Of a stretch of 64,000 nt of DNA, positions 26,536-38,110 are shown one piece after another; the stretch's first letter is position 1, and every line of letters begins with the position of its first letter. The notes beneath the pieces were generated by a model, which saw only the letters and a program-made list of their open reading frames with translations, was not told where the DNA came from and did not search any database. The position numbers and the translations under genes were made by a program. This DNA comes from Amycolatopsis nivea (GTDB lineage: Bacteria; Actinomycetota; Actinomycetes; Mycobacteriales; Pseudonocardiaceae): assembly GCF_004522235.1 (NCBI RefSeq), contig NZ_SDLT01000004.1, forward strand, positions 240,046 through 304,045, read 5' to 3'.

Positions 26536-27483
26536 CGGCTGGCAGCCGTAATCGGTCCTGCTCTGGAACTGGTGGAAATCGCACGACACCGTGGGGATCT
26601 GCGTGGCTCGCCAGCTGATCAGCCCGACGAGCGCGACCACGACGATGACTGTGCCGATCGCCTGCCACCGGGCCAGGTTCTTGGCCGGTGCGTACAGCAT
26701 CGCGGCCGTCACCAGTGCCCCGGTGACGAGCCCGCCCGCGTGCGCGTAAATCGAGATGCCGGGGATGGCGAAGGTGACGTAGGCGTTGATCACCAGGTTG
26801 ATCAGCAGCGCGGAAGGGTTCAGCCGGAGCTTCAGCACAATGACCGCGTAGCTGCCGAGCAGTCCGAAGATCGCCCCGGACGCGCCCGCGGTGGCGCCGT
26901 CGATGTCCTGGAAGAGCAGGACCGCGGTCGATGCGCCGAGCATCGACACGAAGTAGAGCGCGAGGTACCGGATCTTGCCGAAGACCTGCTCCAGCGCCCG
27001 GCCCATCATCCACAGCGAGAACGCGTTCGCCGCGATGTGAATCGGCCCGTAGTGCAGGAAGCCCGAGGTGAAGATCCGCCACAGCTCACCGCCGCCGAGC
27101 GTGGCCGAGGGCCAGAGGACGCCAGCCTGCTCGACGGACGCGACTTGGTTGTTGAACAGGCTCTTCGCCTGGATGACGGTGATCAGGAAGACCACCACGT
27201 TCACCGCGATCAACGTCGCCGTGACGGTGTAAGAGTTCGACAGCCGGGCCCCGGCGATCGTGCGGGAGCCCATTCCGGCGTCGCGGTACTGCCGGTGCTG
27301 CTGTTTCTGCTGTTGCGCGCCGGACTGGACGCAGTCCGTGCACTGGAACCCCACCGGGGCTTCGCGCAGGCAGTCCGGGCAGGCCGGACGTCCGCAGCGG
27401 GCACAGCTGAGGCCGGTCGGGCGGTTCGGATGCCACCAGCAACCGGGAAGAGAGGGCGCGGACGGGTTCGGCGGTTGGCTCAC
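26521..27483 (-). CDS. Rhomboid family intramembrane serine protease
   Basis: 320 residues. An N-terminal zinc-binding B-box-like region with Cys/His pairs ('CWWHPNRPTGLSCARCGRPACPDC' type) precedes six or more membrane helices. The active-site Ser is in 'GASGAIFG' (about 199) and the His in 'YAHAGGLVTG' (about 247); 'HYGPIHIAANAFSLWMMG' is the conserved helix 2. Cleaves membrane proteins within the bilayer; substrate unknown. Confidence 0.92.
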   Translation of the reverse strand: MSQPPNPSAPSLPGCWWHPNRPTGLSCARCGRPACPDCLREAPVGFQCTDCVQSGAQQQKQQHRQYRDAGMGSRTIAGARLSNSYTVTATLIAVNVVVFLITVIQAKSLFNNQVASVEQAGVLWPSATLGGGELWRIFTSGFLHYGPIHIAANAFSLWMMGRALEQVFGKIRYLALYFVSMLGASTAVLLFQDIDGATAGASGAIFGLLGSYAVIVLKLRLNPSALLINLVINAYVTFAIPGISIYAHAGGLVTGALVTAAMLYAPAKNLARWQAIGTVIVVVALVGLISWRATQIPTVSCDFHQFQSRTDYGCQPSRSS

Positions 27484-27526
27484 GATGACTCCAACCTACC
27501 GAAACCCCATCCCTGCCTGCGGCGCG

Positions 27527-28051
27527 TCAGTCTTCGACGGTGATCTTCTCGATGACCACATCGGACAGCGGGCGGTCCGCCGGTCCGGTCGCGGTCGTCG
27601 CGATGGCGTCGACGACGTTGCGGGATTCCTGGTCCGCGACCTCGCCGAAGATCGTGTGCCGGAAGTTCAGGTGCGAGGTCGGCGCGACGGTGATGAAGAA
27701 CTGCGAGCCGTTGGTGCCCGGCCCGGCGTTCGCCATGGCCAGCAGGTACGGCTTGGAGAACTGCAGCTCGGGGTGGAACTCGTCGCCGAACTTGTAGCCG
27801 GGGCCGCCGCGGCCGGTGCCCGTCGGGTCACCGCCCTGGATCATGAAGCCGTCGATGACGCGGTGGAAGATCGAGCCGTCGTAGAACGGACCGGAGTTGC
27901 CGCCCTTCGCGTTCGGCTGGGTGTACTCCTTGGAGCCGGTGGCCAGCCCCACGAAGTTCGCCACGGTCTTCGGCGCGTGGTCGGGCAGCAGGTTCACGTG
28001 GATGTCACCCTGGTTGGTGTGCAGGGTGGCCTTGCGGGCGCTTTCAGTCAC
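27527..28051 (-). CDS. ppiA: Cyclophilin-type peptidyl-prolyl isomerase
   Basis: 174 residues. Cyclophilin core with 'FHRVIDGFMIQGGDPTGTG' (catalytic Arg), 'ELQFSKPYLLAMANAGPGTNGSQFFIT' context and 'LNFRHTIFGEV', where the usual Trp of the cyclosporin site is Phe. Start GTG at 28051 ('VTESARKATLHT') fits the family; upstream in-frame codons are unlikely. No signal peptide, so cytoplasmic folding helper. Confidence 0.93.
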   Translation of the reverse strand: MTESARKATLHTNQGDIHVNLLPDHAPKTVANFVGLATGSKEYTQPNAKGGNSGPFYDGSIFHRVIDGFMIQGGDPTGTGRGGPGYKFGDEFHPELQFSKPYLLAMANAGPGTNGSQFFITVAPTSHLNFRHTIFGEVADQESRNVVDAIATTATGPADRPLSDVVIEKITVED

Positions 28052-28257
28052 GCCGCCATCGTGCCACCCCTTCGCACAAATGGGGGGTTCAGGGGGCGTC
28101 CCCGGCCCGTCGCGCTGGACACCGGCCCAGGAAGAAGGCACTTTCCCGAGGTTTCCGCGAGGCCCGCAGCGGGAAGCCGCAGCGGTGTCGGCGGAAAAAG
28201 GGCAGGATAGATGTCAAGCAACAGATCTGTTTCACAACGATTGATGAGGTGAAGACC

Positions 28258-28899
28258 ATGACCCGGGCCGTGGAATCGGTCGGTGAGTCGGCCAAGTCCG
28301 GCTCGGCGGACCTGCGGAAGCTGGTCGTCGAGGCGGGCAAGGCGGGCGCGAAGGCCGCCGAGGCCGGCGCGGAGGAGCTGGGGAAGCGGAGCCGCCGCGC
28401 CCGGCGCAAGCTGGCGAAGAAGACGGAGCTGACCCGCAAGGAGCTGAAGAAGAGCTCCGCCGCGGCGCGCAAGGAAGCGCTCGCCCGCATCGCCGAGATG
28501 AAGAAGCCGGGCCGCAAGGCCAAGAAGGCCGCGATCAAGGCCGCCGCGTCGGCGGGCGAGTCGAAGCGCCGCGGCAAGAAGGACTTCAAGGCGGCGAAGA
28601 AGGAGTTCCGCGCCGCTCTGGAGGAGGCGAAGAGCGCGGCCAAGGGCACCCGCAAGCGTCGCCGCTGGCCGTGGATCCTCGGTCTCGGCGCGGTCGCGGT
28701 CGGCACCGCCGTCGCGCTGAAGTCGCAGCAGCAGGAGCCGCCGGTCGCCCCGGCGCCGCCGAAGGCCACCCCGCCTGCTCCCCCGGCTCCGCCCGCGAAG
28801 CCGGCCGCCGAGGCCAAGGACGCGAAAGACGCCAAGCCGGGCGAGCCGAAGACGAACGGCAAGGCGCCGAGCCCGTCGGCTGCCGAGAAGAAGAACTGA
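28258..28899 (+). CDS. Lys/Ala-rich membrane-anchored protein
   Basis: 213 residues. The first 140 residues are highly basic and Ala-rich ('KKAAIKAAASAGESKRRGKKDFKAAKKEF'), helix-forming and resembling histone H1-like or DNA-compacting tails. One membrane helix follows (about 142-158, 'WPWILGLGAVAVGTAVAL'), then a Pro/Ala-rich tail. ATG at 28258 has AGGTGAAG upstream. It could tether nucleic acid to the membrane, which is inference from composition. Confidence 0.65.
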   Translation: MTRAVESVGESAKSGSADLRKLVVEAGKAGAKAAEAGAEELGKRSRRARRKLAKKTELTRKELKKSSAAARKEALARIAEMKKPGRKAKKAAIKAAASAGESKRRGKKDFKAAKKEFRAALEEAKSAAKGTRKRRRWPWILGLGAVAVGTAVALKSQQQEPPVAPAPPKATPPAPPAPPAKPAAEAKDAKDAKPGEPKTNGKAPSPSAAEKKN

Positions 28900-28910
28900 A
28901 CGCGCGAAAA

Positions 28911-28943
28911 GGGCCCCGGGAAGTGCGTCCCGGGGCCCTTTTT
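28911..28943 (+). terminator. Intrinsic terminator
   Basis: Perfect 10-bp arms GGGCCCCGGG/CCCGGGGCCC with an 8-base loop, followed by TTTTT. Located 11 bases after the Lys-rich gene; AAAAGGG before the arms makes it also usable by the convergent DUF6918 gene. Confidence 0.92.
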
Positions 28944-28963
28944 CGTGTTGTCGCTCAGTCGGT

Positions 28964-29416
28964 TCAGACCGCGGCGGCGTGCTTGTCGATCAGCTGGCCG
29001 AGACGCGGCAGCGCCTCCTCGACGTTCTTCTTGCCGTTCGGGCGCAGCTTCGAGTAGACCTTCTTGATGCTGTCGCGGCTGCTGCGCTCGGCGCGGGCGT
29101 CGGTGACCCCGAGCAGCGCGTCCGACGCCTCGTCCGAACGGCTGGTCAGGTAGGCGCCGAAGTCGTTGCCGCCCTGGGCGCGGAAGTCGCTGTAGAACGG
29201 CTCGAGGGCGGCGGAGAAGTCGTCCAGGAGGCTGTCGATCGCGGACGGGATGATGCCCGGCTTGATCTTCTTCACGGCGGCGAAGCCGGTCTTCACGACC
29301 GCGCCGGAGACCCCGCCCTTGTCGGCGACCTCGGCGTCCACGAGCTCCGCGAAGTCGGCGACCACGGTGGGGCGACGGCTCGAGTCAAGCAGGATTTCCT
29401 TGAGGGTGTCAGCCAC
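28964..29416 (-). CDS. DUF6918 family conserved protein
   Basis: 150 residues, helical and acidic/basic mixed, no signal. 'VADTLKEILLDSSRRPTVVADF', 'DKGGVSGAVVKTGFAAVKKIKPG' and 'ARAERSSRDSIKKVYSKLRPNGKKNVEEALPRLG' are the conserved blocks. GTG at 29416 has AAGGACAG upstream. Known only in actinobacteria as far as I recall; function unknown. Confidence 0.8.
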   Translation of the reverse strand: MADTLKEILLDSSRRPTVVADFAELVDAEVADKGGVSGAVVKTGFAAVKKIKPGIIPSAIDSLLDDFSAALEPFYSDFRAQGGNDFGAYLTSRSDEASDALLGVTDARAERSSRDSIKKVYSKLRPNGKKNVEEALPRLGQLIDKHAAAV

Positions 29417-29557
29417 GAATCTGTCCTTGTCGTCGAAAAGGGGTAACCAAAGTATTCGGTGCCGGACGGGCACCCGCCGCGCGAGTGTTGGGGGAACCGC
29501 GCGTGCTGCTTAGAGTAATACAAGATCAACTTCACTCACCCGTGCGGAGCCCGTTAC

Positions 29558-30085
29558 TCAGAGCTTCAGGGCAGCGATAGCCTTTTTCGCCACTGTGCGT
29601 GCTTTGATGCTCTGCTTCTGGTTGCTCGTCACGATGACGGCGGCCTCGCCCTTGGCGACGGCGTAGACCACTCCGTCCCCGGCCGGCTGGTAGCCGCCCT
29701 TCCACCCCGCGGGCTCCGAAGCCGGGTTCGACGTGTCGACCGGCGCGGCCTTGTTGACCAGCGCGGTCGCGACGTCGCTCTTGCCCACGTACACCCGCAC
29801 GGTCAGCTGGAGGCTGCCGTCCGGACGGTAGAAAAAGCACGTCGGATGCGGCTCGTCGTCGGACACGCTCACCTTGGTGACGTGCTGACCGTTCGCGTCC
29901 TGCACTGTCTCGTTGGACAGGTACGGACACTCCGCGGTGCGCGCGGGCTGCGGATCCGGCGGCAGCGCCGCGGAGGCCGAAGCGGAACTCGCCGGCGCCG
30001 AAGACGGAGTCTCCTTCGCCGGGCTCGACGGGTTGCAGCCGGCGAGCAGGACCAGGGCTGGGGCGAGAACGAGAAGTCGGCGCAT
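29558..30085 (-). CDS. DUF2020-type lipoprotein
   Basis: 175 residues from ATG at 30085. Signal peptide with lipobox 'LLAGC' (Cys about 17), Ser/Ala/Pro linker, then a domain with 'CPYLSNETVQDANGQHVTKV', 'HPTCFFYRPDGSLQLTVRVYVG' and 'AVAKGEAAVIVTSNQKQSIKARTVA', matching the DUF2020 pattern with two conserved cysteines. Outer-surface protein of unknown function. Confidence 0.8.
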   Translation of the reverse strand: MRRLLVLAPALVLLAGCNPSSPAKETPSSAPASSASASAALPPDPQPARTAECPYLSNETVQDANGQHVTKVSVSDDEPHPTCFFYRPDGSLQLTVRVYVGKSDVATALVNKAAPVDTSNPASEPAGWKGGYQPAGDGVVYAVAKGEAAVIVTSNQKQSIKARTVAKKAIAALKL

Positions 30086-30141
30086 GGCGGGCACAGTCAA
30101 CCATGCCCGGTGAAGTCCGCGCGAAGGCGGCGCGTGCGACG

Positions 30142-30852
30142 ATGACGTCGGATTCCGCTCAGCCCGGGGAGGTCGCGGACGTGCTCACGCCCGAGCAGTA
30201 CCTGCAGGTGGTCGCCGAACGCGTGGTGCGCAGCGGCGGCAGGCTCAACACCGTCCAGATCGGACCGGTGACGTGCGCGGTCGGCCTGTTCGCCGAGTCG
30301 ATCATGCTGTCCACGATGAACTATTGCGTGGTCGCCGGGGCCTATCCGGAGATCGACGCGGCGACGCTGCAGCAGTTCACCGGCATGGCGACGCAGCACG
30401 CCCGCGCCAACGTGCAGGGCACGATCGGCTGGACCGCCGCGTCGGTGGTGATCTGCGGGCTCGTCGGCCGCGTGCACCCGGACGCCGCGCAGCTGGCGAG
30501 CGCGAAGACGAGCAACCAGTTCGGCGGCGAAACCCGGATGGTCGCGGTGGATCCGCAGGCGGGCGCGACCTACGCGTTCACCGGCGGGAAGCTCTGGGGC
30601 GCGGCGATGCACGGCGCGATCAGGGCCAAGCTGACGTTCTGTTTCCCGCAGCCGGGCGAGGCTCTCCAGCAGGTGCAATGGCAGCAGCAACAGGCCGCCT
30701 ACGGTCAGCCCCCGCAACCGGGTCCCGGCGGATTCCCGGGGCAGATCCCGTCCGGGCCGATGCCGCAGACCGGTCCCCCGCCCGCCGCCGGACCGGCCGG
30801 GCCGCAGCCGCCGCACTACCCGCCGCCGGGGCAACCGCCGTACGGTCGGTGA
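30142..30852 (+). CDS. Conserved hypothetical protein with Pro-rich tail
   Basis: About 236 residues from ATG 30142 (ATG 30103 possible). Globular part 1-165: 'LTPEQYLQVVAERVVRSGGRLN', 'MNYCVVAGAYPEIDAATLQQFTGM' and 'ANVQGTIGWTAASVVICGLVG'. The last 70 residues are Gln/Pro/Gly-rich. No membrane anchor. It is 2 bases from the PNP oxidase-like gene, probably one operon. Family not recognised. Confidence 0.65.
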   Translation: MTSDSAQPGEVADVLTPEQYLQVVAERVVRSGGRLNTVQIGPVTCAVGLFAESIMLSTMNYCVVAGAYPEIDAATLQQFTGMATQHARANVQGTIGWTAASVVICGLVGRVHPDAAQLASAKTSNQFGGETRMVAVDPQAGATYAFTGGKLWGAAMHGAIRAKLTFCFPQPGEALQQVQWQQQQAAYGQPPQPGPGGFPGQIPSGPMPQTGPPPAAGPAGPQPPHYPPPGQPPYGR

Positions 30853-30853
30853 C

Positions 30854-31492
30854 ATGGTTTCGTTGCGCGGCTGGCAGTCGTTTCCCGAACAGCTCCCGGA
30901 ATTCGACCCGGACCACACCCCGGAAACGCCCGAGGAGCTGTTCCTCGCCTGGCTGACCGAGGCGGGCGAGCACGTGCTGGCCCCGCACGCCGTCACTCTG
31001 TCCACAGTGGACGCCGACGGGGCTCCGGACGCTCGCGTAGTGATCCTGAAGAACGTCGACGCGGACGGCTGGGCGGTCGCGACGAGTTCGGAAAGCCCGA
31101 AGGGCCAGCAGCTGGCGGCGAATCCGCGCGCGGCGCTGACGTTCTTCTGGCCTGGCCGCGGACGCCAGGTCCGGGTGCGCGGCTTGGTGGTGCCGGCCGC
31201 GCCCGAGGTGTCCGCCGACGACTTCCTCGCTCGGCCGCCCGCGTCGCGGGCCGAGGCGTACGTCGGGCATCAGTCGGAGGTGCTTTCCGATCCGGCGAAG
31301 CTCGTCGAAGCGGCCGCGGCGGCTGCGGATTGGGTAGCGGAGAACCCGGATGTGGCACCGGAAACGTGGACGCGCTACCTGATCCAGCCGGAATCGGTGG
31401 AGTTCTGGCAGGCCTCGCACGACCGGCAGCACCTCCGGGTCCGCTACCGCCGCGAACCCGCGGGCTGGGTCCGCGAACGCCTCTGGCCCTAG
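30854..31492 (+). CDS. Pyridoxamine 5'-phosphate oxidase family protein (PdxH-like)
   Basis: 212 residues. Split-barrel FMN fold: 'AVTLSTVDADGAPDARVVILKNVDADG', 'SPKGQQLAANPRAALTFFW' and a C-terminal 'PESVEFWQASHDRQHLRVRY' ending 'RERLWP', the PdxH dimerisation and PLP-binding region. Probably makes or salvages pyridoxal phosphate, or acts on a related substrate. Its TAG stop shares the tetranucleotide CTAG with the convergent gene. Confidence 0.8.
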   Translation: MVSLRGWQSFPEQLPEFDPDHTPETPEELFLAWLTEAGEHVLAPHAVTLSTVDADGAPDARVVILKNVDADGWAVATSSESPKGQQLAANPRAALTFFWPGRGRQVRVRGLVVPAAPEVSADDFLARPPASRAEAYVGHQSEVLSDPAKLVEAAAAAADWVAENPDVAPETWTRYLIQPESVEFWQASHDRQHLRVRYRREPAGWVRERLWP

Positions 31493-32373
31493 AGCCGCGA
31501 GTTGGCGCGCAGCTTGGCGATCGCGCCGACGGTGGCGTAACCGCGCCATTCCAGCGCGGCCGCCGGGGAGAAGCTGGCGAAGTCGACCGTCCAGCCGCCG
31601 TCGGGCTGCTGGCCCTGTTCCAACCGGGTCAGATCCGCTTCGACCGCCTCCGCGGTGAACAGCCGCCGGGACGGGCCGGGCACCGGGCTGAAGTCCAGCG
31701 GACGCAGCACCTCGCCTTCGGAACCGCCCTGCACCGGGACGATTCCGCTCTCCGGCAAGAACTTCCCCAGCTTCGTCAGGAGTTCATCGGCTTCCGGATA
31801 CCTGCCGTGCACGGCGTCGAGCAGGTGGATCGCGAAGCTCAACTCGATGACGTGCGGCATCTCCTCGAGCTCCCGGATCGCCCGCAGGCACGTCTCGGTC
31901 GCCCGCGCGAGCCACGGATGCGCCGCGACCGACGGGTCGTGTTCGGCGACCCGCCACGCCGCGGACGTGACGAACGCGGTGCTCTGCAAGGAGAACACCG
32001 TCGGATCGGCTCCGGTCCAAAAGGGAGCGCACGCGGCCGGGTCCGCGACCGGGAACGCGAACGGCAGCCCGCCGTCGGTGAACGACACCGATTCCAGCCA
32101 GTCGCACAACTGCACCGCGTGCGGCGTAGTCGCCGGGGCGATGTCGGCGAACACCTCGAACGCGTGCAGCGCGCCGCCCGGCTGGCTTTCCGGCGCGCGC
32201 AGGTCCGGTTCCAGGCCCCAGCCGTACCCGCCGTCCGGATTCCGGTAGGCGGCGACCGCCGCGAGCACCTCCTCGGCCCGTCCGTTTCCGTTCAGCAGCT
32301 CGAACCGCCGCTGGTCCAGCACCCTGCCGTGCCCGGCGAGGAACGGGGCGACGGCCTCCAAGTTCACAGTCAC
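31489..32373 (-). CDS. Prenyltransferase/squalene cyclase-fold protein
   Basis: 294 residues. Alpha-barrel repeats with 'YRNPDGGYGWGLEPDLRAPES' and 'GQQPDGGWTVDFASFSPAAALEWRGYATVGAI', QW-like motifs of terpenoid-cyclase-fold proteins. The DxDD acid motif of real cyclases is not seen, so it is probably a binding or non-cyclase member. GTG at 32373 ('VTVNLEAVAPFLAGHGR') is the likely start. Function unknown. Divergent from an AraC-type regulator. Confidence 0.65.
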   Translation of the reverse strand: MTVNLEAVAPFLAGHGRVLDQRRFELLNGNGRAEEVLAAVAAYRNPDGGYGWGLEPDLRAPESQPGGALHAFEVFADIAPATTPHAVQLCDWLESVSFTDGGLPFAFPVADPAACAPFWTGADPTVFSLQSTAFVTSAAWRVAEHDPSVAAHPWLARATETCLRAIRELEEMPHVIELSFAIHLLDAVHGRYPEADELLTKLGKFLPESGIVPVQGGSEGEVLRPLDFSPVPGPSRRLFTAEAVEADLTRLEQGQQPDGGWTVDFASFSPAAALEWRGYATVGAIAKLRANSRL

Positions 32374-32480
32374 CCGGAAACCGTCGCACGAGTCCGGCGC
32401 GAGGGTCTTGAACGAATCGGCCACCAGCCCGAAAGAGCGGATTGCTGGGGCTCGGGCGATCGCCGTGGCACGATTCGGAA

Positions 32481-32924
32481 GTGACCAGCAAACCGGACGA
32501 CGCGCAGCGATTGGCCGATCTCGCACGGTTGCGCCGGGTGCGCGACCGGATCGACCGCGAGTACGCGCGTCCCCTGGACGTCGAGGCGCTCGCGCGGAGC
32601 GTCAACGTGTCCGCCGGGCACCTGAGCCGGCAGTTCCGCGCCGCTTACGGAGAGTCGCCGTATTCGTATCTGATGACCCGCCGCATCGAGCGCGCGATGG
32701 CGTTGCTCCGGCGCGGCGACCTGAGCGTCACCGAGGTGTGTTTCGAGGTCGGGTTCTCGTCGCTGGGGACGTTCAGCACGCGCTTCACCGAGCTGGTCGG
32801 AAAGCCGCCGAGCGTGTACCGCCAGGAGGAGACCGGGGCGACCGAGGGCATGGCGCCGTGCGTCGCCAAACAGGTCACGCGACCGATCAGGAATCGAGAA
32901 GCACCCCGTTCGGCGCGAACCTAG
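32481..32924 (+). CDS. AraC-type transcriptional regulator (stand-alone HTH)
   Basis: 147 residues, consisting of little more than the two-HTH AraC domain: 'YARPLDVEALARSVNVSAGHLSRQFRAAYGESPYSYLMTRRIERAMALLRRGDLSVTEVCFEVGFSSLGTFSTRFTELVGKPPSVYR' pattern. No ligand domain. GTG at 32481. It is followed at once by VOC and UvrA-like genes, an arrangement seen repeatedly in actinomycetes, so it probably controls them. Confidence 0.85.
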   Translation: MTSKPDDAQRLADLARLRRVRDRIDREYARPLDVEALARSVNVSAGHLSRQFRAAYGESPYSYLMTRRIERAMALLRRGDLSVTEVCFEVGFSSLGTFSTRFTELVGKPPSVYRQEETGATEGMAPCVAKQVTRPIRNREAPRSART

Positions 32925-32934
32925 TGTGATCGGC

Positions 32935-33345
32935 ATGGACATGACGATTCACGCGAGCTTCCTCCCGCACACCGATCCGGAAGCGACGCTGACCTTCTAC
33001 CGCGACGTCCTCGGCTTCGAGGTGCGCAACAACGTCAAATACGGCGACATGGCCTGGATTACCGTCGGCCCGCCCGGACAGCCGGACACCTCGCTCGTGC
33101 TGCAGCCGGTCGCCGCGTTCCCCGGCCTCACCGACGACGAACGCCGGATGATCACCGAAATGATGGCCAAGGGCACCTACGCCGCGCTGAACCTGGCCAC
33201 GAAGGACGTCGACGCGACCTTCAACCGGTTGCAGGCCAGCGACGCCGAGGTCGTGCAGGAGCCCACCGACCAGCCCTACGGCGTCCGGGACTGCTCGTTC
33301 CGCGACCCGGCCGGGAACCTCATCCGCATCCAGCAAGCGAGCTGA
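32935..33345 (+). CDS. VOC superfamily (glyoxalase/bleomycin-resistance-like) protein
   Basis: 136 residues. Two beta-alpha-beta-beta-beta modules: 'MDMTIHASFLPHTDPEATLTFYRDVLGFEV' and 'GVRDCSFRDPAGNLIRIQQ'. ATG at 32935 gives the usual N-terminus; GTG at 32926 is possible. Could bind metal and an antibiotic or electrophile. Middle gene of the AraC-VOC-UvrA-like operon. Confidence 0.85.
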   Translation: MDMTIHASFLPHTDPEATLTFYRDVLGFEVRNNVKYGDMAWITVGPPGQPDTSLVLQPVAAFPGLTDDERRMITEMMAKGTYAALNLATKDVDATFNRLQASDAEVVQEPTDQPYGVRDCSFRDPAGNLIRIQQAS

Positions 33346-33387
33346 AGCAGTCCGAGCCGGACCGCCGGGAAAGAAACTGGGAGAGAG

Positions 33388-35762
<2,375 letters not shown>

Positions 35763-35766
<4 letters not shown>

Positions 35767-37172
35767 TCGAGCGGCGGCCGCCGGTCGGTCCAGGGCAGCG
35801 CCTGCTCCAGGGTGCGGGAGACCTGCAGCAGCAGGTCTTCCCGCCAGGGCGCGGCGACCAGCTGGACGCCGACCGGCAGGCCGCTCGCCTCGTCGTGGTG
35901 CAGCGGGAGGGAGATCGCGGGCTGGCCGGTCACGTTGAACAGCGACGTGAACACGCCCATCGGGTACGCCGCCACCACCGGATTTCCGCTCGCTCGCCAC
36001 GCGCCGACCTTCGGCGGGAGGCACGCCATGGTCGGCGTAACCAGCAGATCGAAGCTGCCGACGAAGGCTTCGACAATGCGGCGGGAGAACACCTGGGTCT
36101 GGTGCACGCTCTCCGCGTAAGTCCAGGAATCGACCGACTTCGCGGCTTCGCGCTGTGCCCGGTTGTGCGGTTCGATGCGGTCCGGGTCGATTACCGGGAC
36201 GCCTGCGCTGGCGACGTTCCAGACCTTCAGGAACGTCGCCAGCAGTTCCTCGGACGTCGGCAGCGGAAGCGGTTTGTCGACAAGCTGGTGTCCGGCTTCC
36301 TCCAGTGCGCGAAGGGTTTTGTCGACCGCGGTCAGGCAGGCCGGGTCGACCTCGATCCCGTCGATCAGCGAGGTGGTGAGGACACCGATCCGCAGGCGAG
36401 TCGGGGGTTCGGTGTTCAGCGCGTCGGCGAGCGACCGGGTGGGCGTCGGCTGCGACCACCACGCGCCCGGGTCGTGCCTCGTGAGGACGTCCAGCGTGGC
36501 GGCGGTGTCGGCCAGCGTCCGGCTGACGACGCCGCTGGTCGCGAAGCCCTCGACCTCCACGACGGCGTTCGTGACCAGGCCGCGGGTCGGCTTCAACCCG
36601 ACGATACCGGTGCACGACGCCGGGATGCGGATCGATCCGCCGCCGTCCTCCGCGTGCGCGACCGGGGCCATTCCGGCGATGACGGCGGCCCCCGCGCCGC
36701 TCGACGAACCGCCGGGCGTGCGGTCCGGGTCCCACGGGTTGCGCGAGATGCCCTGTGCCTCGCTCTCGGTGAAGGGCACCGCGCCGAATTCCGACGTCGT
36801 GGTCTTGCCGAGCGGGAGGAAACCCGCGTCGGTGAACCGCTGCACGATCGGGTCCGACTTGGGCTGCGGGGAACGGTCGGTGGCCAGCGAACCGTAAGTG
36901 GTCGGCCAGCCGGCGACGTTGACGAGGTCCTTGATCGGCAGCGGAACCCCGTGGAACGGCGGCAGTTCCTCGGGCGCGCACCGCACCACAGCGTCGGCGG
37001 CGGTTTTCGCGGCGGCACGGACCTCGTCGTCGGCGCGGAAGCAGAAGGCGTTGAACTTCGGATCCAGCTCGGCGATGCGGTCGAGATAGCACTCGGCGAC
37101 CTCGACCGGGCTCACCTCCTTCGCGCGGATGGCGGCGGCGACTTCGACGGCGGAGCTGAACGGATTGATCAT
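35763..37172 (-). CDS. Amidase (amidase signature family)
   Basis: 469 residues. Ser-cisSer-Lys triad: Lys in 'PLPIKDLVNV' (about 77), Ser in 'RTPGGSSSGAGAAV' (about 150) and 'GGGSIRIPASCTG' (about 172). Cytoplasmic hydrolase of an amide; substrate unknown. ATG 37172 (or GTG 37175) has AAAGGGGAT upstream. Convergent with the UvrA-like gene, sharing CTAG; divergent from an AraC regulator, its probable controller. Confidence 0.88.
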
Positions 37173-37269
37173 CACGGATCCCCTTTCCGGTACCCGTTCA
37201 GCCTGGTCGGGGCGATGGTGGCCGGTCTTGGAGAAATGTCGCGCGGGCGAAGTTACGTACGATGGCGGC

Positions 37270-38103
37270 ATGCGACCAGCCGAGTGGGCTCGCGACGGAC
37301 CAGCGGTGTGGGGCATCGCCGTGCCGTCCCGGCCGCTCCGGCTGCCCGGCGTGCGGATGGCCGGATTCGTCGGCGACACCGTCGACCAGGTGGACCTGAC
37401 AGTGGTCCCGTACCCGGCCGTCACGCTGTTCCTCAACCTGCGCGAAAAGCTGCTCGTCAACGACGTGGCGCGCGGCAGCGTCGTCGCCGGACTCGTGCCG
37501 CACGGCATGCGCGTGCGCGGCCAGGGCATCGAATGCGTGCAGATCCGGCTGTCGCCCGAGGTCGCACACGCGGTGCTCGGGACGGAGTTGAGCGGCGAGG
37601 TCGTGTCGCTCGAGGACGTCTGGCCCACCGAGCTGCCCGGCCGGCTGCGCGCGCTCGATTCCTGGAACGACCGGTTCGCCCTGGTCGAAGCCGCTTTGGG
37701 CAAGCGGTACGAGGCCGGTCGCACGGTCGATCCGGAAGTCGCCTTCGCCTGGCGGCGGATGGACGCGCACCACGGTCAGGTGCGGATCGAGCAGCTGGCC
37801 GACGAGACCGGATGGAGCCGGAAACGCCTGTGGTCCCGGTTCCGGAGCCAGCTCGGGCTCAGCCCGAAACGCGCCGCGCAACTGGTCCGGTTCGACCACG
37901 CGGTGCACCGGCTCGCCGCGGGCGAAAGTCCCGCTTTGGTGGCGGCGGAGAGCGGTTACGTCGACCAGTCACACCTGCACCACGAGGTCAAAGCTTTCGC
38001 CGGGGTCACCCCCTCCGCCGCCGCGAACGCGCCGTGGCTCGCAGTCGACGAGGTCGCCTGGTCTCGCCCCCCACTGCGCGAACGGGTGATCGCACCGGCA
38101 TGA
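37270..38103 (+). CDS. AraC family transcriptional regulator
   Basis: 277 residues from ATG 37270. The N-terminal 165 residues form a sensor domain ('WGIAVPSRPLRLPGVRMAGF'). The C-terminal AraC HTH pair has 'RIEQLADETGWSRKRLWSRFRSQLGLSPKRAAQLVRFDHAVHRL' and 'LVAAESGYVDQSHLHHEVKAFAGVTPS'. 97 bases from the divergent amidase start. Confidence 0.88.
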   Translation: MRPAEWARDGPAVWGIAVPSRPLRLPGVRMAGFVGDTVDQVDLTVVPYPAVTLFLNLREKLLVNDVARGSVVAGLVPHGMRVRGQGIECVQIRLSPEVAHAVLGTELSGEVVSLEDVWPTELPGRLRALDSWNDRFALVEAALGKRYEAGRTVDPEVAFAWRRMDAHHGQVRIEQLADETGWSRKRLWSRFRSQLGLSPKRAAQLVRFDHAVHRLAAGESPALVAAESGYVDQSHLHHEVKAFAGVTPSAAANAPWLAVDEVAWSRPPLRERVIAPA

Positions 38104-38110
38104 TCGCGGA